Below are positions 58,316-64,000 of a DNA stretch of 64,000 nt, in pieces; the first letter of the stretch is position 1; the number at the start of each line of letters is the position of its first letter. The notes beneath the pieces were generated by a model. That model made no database searches. It worked only from the letters and a program-made list of their open reading frames with translations, and was not told the DNA's origin. The translations under genes were made by a program, and so were the position numbers. The DNA is taken from contig CP136066.1 of the NCBI GenBank assembly GCA_032622095.1, positions 130,355,917 to 130,419,916 on the forward strand. Reading direction: 5' to 3'. The stretch comes from Siphonodentalium dalli (taxonomy: Eukaryota; Mollusca; Scaphopoda; Gadilida; Siphonodentaliidae).

Positions 58316-58450
58316 ATACCGTAGCAGGGTGGCAGTAAGACAGTCTAGCCTGACAATGCCACCCCCTTGAATATACAATACAATATTTGTCAAATGTATT
58401 ATGTATTAATATGTGTATATTGAAATAAAATATCCCATCCTATCCTATCC
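58316..58450 (+). mobile_element. SINE- or LINE-tail-like element, right-arm copy
   Basis: Mirror copy of 44055-44190, reading GGGTGGCAGTAAGACAGTCT to AAATAAAATATCCCATCCTA in the plus orientation. Confidence 0.45.
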
Positions 58451-58497
58451 CACCGTAAAGGTATCTGGATATATGCAAAGGTCAATCAGTTATAATT

Positions 58498-58566
58498 CGC
58501 CACGAATTAGTATTTCGTTGCCACGAATTAGTAATTTAGTGGCCACGAATTAGTATTTCGTGGCCA
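58498..58566. repeat. Minisatellite expanded in the right arm
   Basis: GCCACGAATTAGTATTTCGT-like units of 21-22 bp occur about three times here. The left arm (about 43978-44010) has one. This accounts for the 43 bp change in pairing sum. Confidence 0.85.
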
Positions 58567-61500
58567 CGAAATAAAAAGAACAATTTCCCCATGTCCTAAA
58601 CCAGCCACCGTAGCTTATGCATCATTCTGTTTGGTATTAAATTTGGAGAAACCCGACCAGCATCAATGTAACAACTACAACAACTCATCTATGCCAACGA
58701 TGTGTTTAGCCATACATGTGGATAGGGTGCACAGTATTGTTTAAAAATGTTAAACAATGTTATCATGTCCTTATGTATTGCTAAATATTGCTGGGCATAT
58801 ATAGATGGTTGTTCTATAATTCCTGGTCGGGTTGATCAAAATTGGGAGTTTAAATTATGTTCATCTGATGATAAAGAAAATACTTTCTCCGTCCACTCGA
58901 TACATCCCCCGGCATACATGTTTCACATACTAAATTAACACCTTAGTCAACATAACAAATCACTCCCTCAAGTCCTTTGCCACAAGAATAAAAATAAATT
59001 GTCAGAATAAATAGGCAAGACATCTCTGGACACTTTCTAAGAGATAATTTATTTATAAGAAGATATATGTGTGCAATATGTGCTTGGTCTTATATATAGT
59101 ACAATACAGTAAGATGCAAGTGACACAGTGCGAGACAATACTGTGTCGAAGAACATATTTGAGGGGACCCTTCCATCATCCTTCATAATGTATCATGACT
59201 CCATCCGTTGTGAACAAACCATCGACTTAGGCTTAATGGATCGTTCTCCCCCAATAATATACTTGGCTTTGAACCGATCAACATTCTGGGCCGTGGCATT
59301 TTCCCGTAAATTAGATAGTGTCTATAGTCGGATGGTATTGGTTATGTTGAAATGGTGACACAGATATGAAACTGTACATGTTAGTACCCCATGGGCCATT
59401 GATCATTATAAGATCGAGAAACTTAGTCTAGGAAATTACTGGGAATTCACTAGAAATTGCAATTGTAACAGATAGGGTCGTAATTCAACGTTTGCGTTTC
59501 CGATGCAGTTAATACCCAAATGTGAAATTTGAGATATACCTGGCCGTCAAAGTGAATCATATGTCTTATTTAAGGTTAACAACGGTTGCTAATCATTCAT
59601 TGGTATTGCCATAATTTAGTCAGTGTCTAATCACATGGTGCTGGTTTTGTTCAAAGTTGGGCACATGTATATATGTCTTTTAACTGTGCAGCCATGTTCT
59701 GCATAGGCCACTGATCATTATAAGATCGGGAGACTTTGTCACCGATCCCGATAGCTCCTTAGTAACGGTTACTAAGAACCTACTGGGAATTTGCAGGAAA
59801 TGCAACTATGGTTGATATCTATTTTACTCATTAAGCTCTACTTTAATGGAAATTCGAATTTACTTGATTTTCACAGCTATACACGAAGCGAAGAAATTGA
59901 CTGTGGTCAGAATATTGATGGTGAATGTTGGGTTTCAGTCGCTAGCTGTACTGAAGTTGGCCCAAATGTAACTGACGTGGGAAGTATGAAAGCAAAGCCT
60001 ATACCGCTATAGCAAAGATCTCAGCTCCACCGAAATGTCCATTTATCAGTAGCACAAATCCTGCGAAAACACAGATTTTCTCAGTGCATGTGGGATAGAC
60101 TCCGATGACAACGATTGAGTTAATGACAACTACAATCTATATACCTGTGTATTTGTGACACTACATCCCGTTATGATCAACGATGTGGTTTTAAAAACTA
60201 GTCAGTGGACAACAAGACAAACAAGTATCAAATAAAACAATAATATAATATGTAATCACATCGTGAACAGTCTTGTTGTGAATATTTTCGTTTGATTCAA
60301 CAGACTGCATATTATCGAAATTACAAAACCATTCGACACTTACTTTTGCCAATAACTGTATCTTGAGGCATAACTATATCATGTATTAATTGCATCCATT
60401 AAATCACGGATAGTTACAGTGGGTCAAACACGAGTGTTAGTCTACATATATATTTGCGCACGATTGCCAATAAGTGATATTACAATCAACGTTTGAGCAT
60501 AACACGAAATTCTCCATAGGATTAAGTGTTAAATTTTGATCGCAACTGTACCCAGCAAGAATCATCTGATCACATCCATTCTTTTAAAAACTACGTCTGT
60601 GTTTCATACTTAGTATTCTTTAGAAATATCAGTACGCGCATATCATAATACGCAAAATGGCGCCATTTATCTAAAGTACTATAATCTCCATAGGACTCAG
60701 TGTTAAATTTTGATCACAACTGTAGCCAACAAGAATGAACCGATCACATCAAAATTTTCAAAAATACATGTAACAGTCATATCTAGTAGTTTGGAGAAGT
60801 TTCAAATCACACCGATCACCATATGCCAGATGGCACCATCTATCGTTTTCTATAAATACGAAACGCTCTCTAAATTATGATGACCCCGATTTAGGCCGAC
60901 CCGCCAAAATTCAAGAATGGAAACAAGTGAATCCTGAAAACACACATACTAGGCATACATAATCCGTTTTCAGATCGCTTTTAACAAACCAAAAATGCAA
61001 AATGACATAAGGAATCCGACTAATATATAGAATGACTTAATACCAAACGTGAACCGTTTGAGGGACGGCCACATTATACAGCGTTTTCAGGGTGTGCGCT
61101 TATATGTGTGCCGGTTTCACTATATAACGGTATGGGGCGAAACATACCAATTACAGGTTGTTTATAATAGTTGGTAATTCTTTTTAACATTGAAATGCTT
61201 ATTGATTGATCTTAAAAGGTTTAGATCATGCCACGAATCTCTATTCTGACTAACACCCATATAAATCATATTCTATCAGTACAAAACATGGAAACTTTTT
61301 GAAGTTTTGACAGGGAGCATTATAAACTTGAAAAAATAACGCGGGGAATATATTCTTAGTTATTTAGTTATTACCTGTTCCTTAATTATGTACTTCACTT
61401 TACGTGAAGGTTCCAACTCGAAACAGCTCACTATCAAGTATATCATGCAGGGACGTGGCTAGAGTGTCTCAGTTCGGGGGTGTCCACCTTGGGAAATTCC

Positions 61501-62394
61501 AATTGCACCCCCCTCTTGAATCAGAATCAGACAAAAACACAAGTTTTGCATAATTCCATTTGCACCCCCCCCCCCCCCCTTTGCGCCTCAGTGCTCAAGC
61601 CTAATATGCTCTATATAACCCGGTATGAGAACATTCATTCAGATATTTTAACCTGAAAAATTGCATAAATCCTAACATCTAGTGGTCTAACTCCAGATAA
61701 ATGCACACGGCTACGGGCAAGAAAGCAGGAAACATGGTTGTTCGGCCCGGTGTGAGAAAATATTGAAAACTAAACAAGAAAATCGCAAATCCTAGCATCT
61801 GGACTGGCCTATACTAGTGTTGGAAATTTCAAACCTCATACTCTCCCCTCAGATTTGAAATTTCTCCAACTGATGACCATTTCAGTCCACAAGTTAATTT
61901 TTGTTAGCAGTTTTGTATTGGCCATGCATGGGGGAGGGACAATGACACGAAAATTGTGAAATCTGAACAAGAAAATCGCAAAATCCTAGCATCTATAGAC
62001 TAGCCTCAAGCCTTCCTAGAGTTGGAAATTTCAAACCCCACTTAGGTTGGAAAATTTCCAACTGATGACAATTCCAATGACAATGTTGACCAAATGTATG
62101 ACAATATTGGTTTAAAAAAAAATTAACTAACAGTTTTTGACTGGCCACGGGGGAGGGACCATGACACAAGCTTTCCAAGTGTAGGAAATGTCCAACCTGT
62201 CAACCCCCCTAAGGTTGGAAAATTTGCAACTGATGACCATTTCAGTCCAAAATTTTGACAAAAAATAGGAAAATATGCAAATATTGGTCCAAAAACAATT
62301 AATTCCCCCAATAAATTGTTTGAAATTCAAACTACAAGAACATTTTCAACCTATCGTTGGTATGAAATTTCCAACTAATGTTTTGGCCGGTGCG

Positions 62395-62445
62395 TATAAA
62401 AGCCGAACACAACCGAACACAACCGAACATAACCGAACACAAGTC
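62395..62445 (+). repeat. CCGAACACAA tandem array at the outer edge of the right arm
   Basis: Four units of about 10 bp (one CCGAACATAA) follow GTATAAAAG directly outside the arm. AAAAGCCGAACACAAG recurs at about 62591, 192 bp further. Confidence 0.85.
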
Positions 62446-62880
62446 CAAATAATGGGAAATATAACGAATAAAGTTCATAGGCGTGTGTATTCATGTTCAC
62501 ACTATTAATATACGAAGTTTGGTGGAGTTCGGGCCAATAATAAGTGTTTTATTCGATATTTTGTAAAACGCGTTCAGTGTTCGGCATAGAAAAGCCGAAC
62601 ACAAGCTTCTCTCGTGGATTAGTCTATAACGGCTGTCTAGCTAGGTGAATGATAATTAATATCAGATATATGGTCACTAAGCCGAAAGGCTTTAATTGTT
62701 GTTGGTGGCGGTCTCTCACCTATTGTAGTTCAGTGTTTTGACAGTTAGTTGCAATCAGTATTTGATGGCGCCTACTATTATAGAAACAACATGCTTTTGG
62801 TGGGCCCCGCCATGAAAGACAACGTACGATTGTAAAAACAATATTTGAGTGACAAGAAAGTGAGTTCATGGTGCAATATC
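62446..62880. other. Right-flank stretch without recognised features
   Basis: Nothing coding is recognised upstream of the PHD ORF in this stretch. Confidence 0.4.
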
Positions 62881-62889
62881 CGAGAAGTT

Positions 62890-62897
62890 CTATATAA
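62890..62897 (+). promoter_or_regulatory. TATA-like box upstream of the PHD ORF
   Basis: CTATATAAG occurs about 85 bp before the ATG at 62976, a plausible distance for a core promoter with a short leader. Such matches are common by chance in AT-rich DNA. Confidence 0.3.
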
Positions 62898-62975
62898 GAA
62901 TGTGGTATGATATTATTTGGCAAATCACAATCTCAGCAGTATTTGGCATTCTGATCACAGGCCTAAAATTCTACA

Positions 62976-63182
62976 ATGCCTAATTCCAAATTGATTTACC
63001 CATGTGGTGTTTGTTCCCAGGAATGTCACGAGATACGCAGCATCGGCTGCGATATGTGTGACCGATGGTTTCATGTAGAGTGCCAGCAATTGAAAATCAA
63101 TGACTTTTTACTAAGTCATCGCTTGGTGACCAATTTAATTTATGCCAGAATCTTCGGCAAATTTCGACTGACGGACGTTTGA
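62976..63182 (+). CDS. Truncated PHD-finger ORF, likely retrotransposon-derived
   Basis: The 68-residue product begins MPNSKLIYPCGVCSQECHEI and continues GCDMCDRWFHVECQQL. The spacing C-x2-C, then C-x2-C-x4-H-x2-C, matches the first six zinc ligands of a PHD finger (C4HC3). The final C-x2-C pair is missing: after FLLSHRLVTN the frame diverges and stops. PHD fingers with a YPCGxC start occur at the N-terminus of ORF proteins of CR1-like and other retroelements in molluscs, as well as in chromatin readers, where they bind histone H3 tails. No reverse transcriptase follows in the remaining 0.8 kb. The basic segment KKPCQTKRVKACKTR in another frame (about 63200-63250) may be a frameshifted continuation. 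Confidence 0.6.
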   Translation: MPNSKLIYPCGVCSQECHEIRSIGCDMCDRWFHVECQQLKINDFLLSHRLVTNLIYARIFGKFRLTDV

Positions 63183-64000
63183 CGATACCGCAAACCGCGG
63201 CTATTGCCAAGAAGCCATGTCAGACTAAAAGAGTAAAGGCATGCAAAACTAGATCAATCAATCCTAGCAAGCGTCAAAAGGTATATTGGCGCAAAATAAT
63301 TATTCCTTTCATATCACATTCCTGTCATATCAGGCACATTTTTGAAAACGATCTTAAATTCCTGCATATCAGACTTTTAAAAAGATACAATACGAAACGC
63401 TCTTTATTCGTATTCAGACAATTCATTTCAATTCAATCGGTATTCGATGCATGTGTTTCTACGATAAGTTGAACACTGGCTTTATATCGGCTTCCACCAT
63501 ACAGCATGATATATACACAAAAGTTAGGCACGCATCAGAGCCATTTCCATCCACTGACTTCAAGGAGAACAAACTCTGCCCAAATCCGTTCCGCCGAGGA
63601 CAGAATTTGCATATAAGTATATTGTATAGTATATTGTATAGTACTTTGAACATATACTATGATTGACATCAATTCCACCAGAATTCCATGCACCATCACC
63701 AAGAGATGTTATGTCGCCAACAAGAAAACTATTATATATAATTTTACAATGTTTACTTATGATTGCAATAAACTATTTGTGGTTAGTATTATATTCTCCG
63801 AACCATTTCCGCATGAGTATCTTAACTCGACAACCGATTTACTACTTCTTAGAAGTCCGGGGCGTGCTGATATGTTCGCATTTGTCCAGTATGATCCATC
63901 TAAACTACCACATTGTACGAAATGACTTGTAATAATAACGGGGGGGGGGGGGGTAACATTTTAGTGAGAATGCAGACGAAAATGGACAACAAAACACGTT
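63183..64000 (+). other. Possible decayed continuation of the PHD ORF, then unassigned
   Basis: Short overlapping frames at 63179-63472, 63451-63666 and 63659-63932 carry no recognised domain. A Ser/Pro-containing piece (EFHAPSPRDVMSPTRK, about 63684-63731) could be remnant coding sequence. A 14-base G run lies at 63940-63953. Confidence 0.35.

Larger units (their letters stand above)
52775..62387 (-). repeat. Giant inverted repeat, right arm (9.6 kb)
   Basis: Reverse complement of the left arm, lacking the 1,574 bp block and carrying a 43 bp expansion near 58500-58565. It contains mirror copies of every left-arm repeat: 127 bp units 53600-53950, AGCTCAAC-family monomers 54150-55490, 173 bp satellite 56320-56877, 180 bp units 57106-57466, GTAGGGTGGCCCC units 57496-58315, and TTGGAAATTTTCCAA units 61790-62387. 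The outer edge is CCAACTAATGTTTTGGC at 62387. Confidence 0.97.

Noticed and set aside
40163-62387. Giant inverted repeat as a Maverick/Polinton or other long-TIR transposon
   Set aside because: There is no polymerase, integrase, capsid or ATPase sequence, no target duplication, and the unique spacer is only 1.5 kb.

Overview
The window reads as non-coding-rich DNA from an invertebrate animal, most likely a mollusc and probably a bivalve. It is AT-rich, has no operons, and its one clear host gene is split by GT-AG introns. It is full of hairpin-headed, tandem-monomer repeats with a CCGT-type microsatellite, which resemble the bivalve 'pearl'/HINE (Helentron-associated) elements. That taxonomic call is inference; no marker gene is present.

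Host gene: three consecutive + strand exons (12628-12768, 23915-24085, 25087-26237) encode the C-terminal part of a mixed-lineage kinase (MAP3K9/10/11/21 family, fly slipper; MAP3K of the JNK pathway). All junctions are phase 1 and the last exon ends in a natural stop. The kinase, SH3 and zipper exons were not found and should lie upstream of the window or in short exons I could not recognise. The 11.1 kb intron holds three hAT-type transposons with target-site duplications and several hairpin-headed repeat elements.

Left half (1-40 kb): blocks of 160-192 bp monomers from several repeat families, with fragments of retroelements (BEL/Pao-like gag N-terminus at 965-1254, non-LTR reverse transcriptase tail at 4080-4625, gag-like fragment at 10020-10400), a 1,740 bp terminal-inverted-repeat element carrying a SWIM-protein-like ORF (8141-9880), MITE-like and hairpin elements, and two inverted fragments of a multicopy protein gene (34556-35090 and 36436-36615).

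Right half (40-62.4 kb): a giant inverted repeat. The left arm is 40163-51305 and the right arm 52775-62387, about 99% alike where compared by eye. They differ by a 1,574 bp block, a 43 bp minisatellite expansion and scattered substitutions. The 1,469 bp spacer contains about 22 units of the 16 bp perfect palindrome TTGGACTTAAGTCCAA at mostly 20-21 bp spacing. The arms hold no convincing gene, only satellites, foldback elements and unassigned sequence. Beyond the right arm there is a short CCGAACACAA array, a TATA-like box and a truncated PHD-finger ORF of the kind found in retrotransposons.

The most notable signals are the giant inverted repeat with its palindrome-array centre, and the recurring architecture of hairpin head plus CCGT microsatellite plus roughly 170 bp monomers plus tail hairpin, in which stem sequences differ between copies by compensatory changes.
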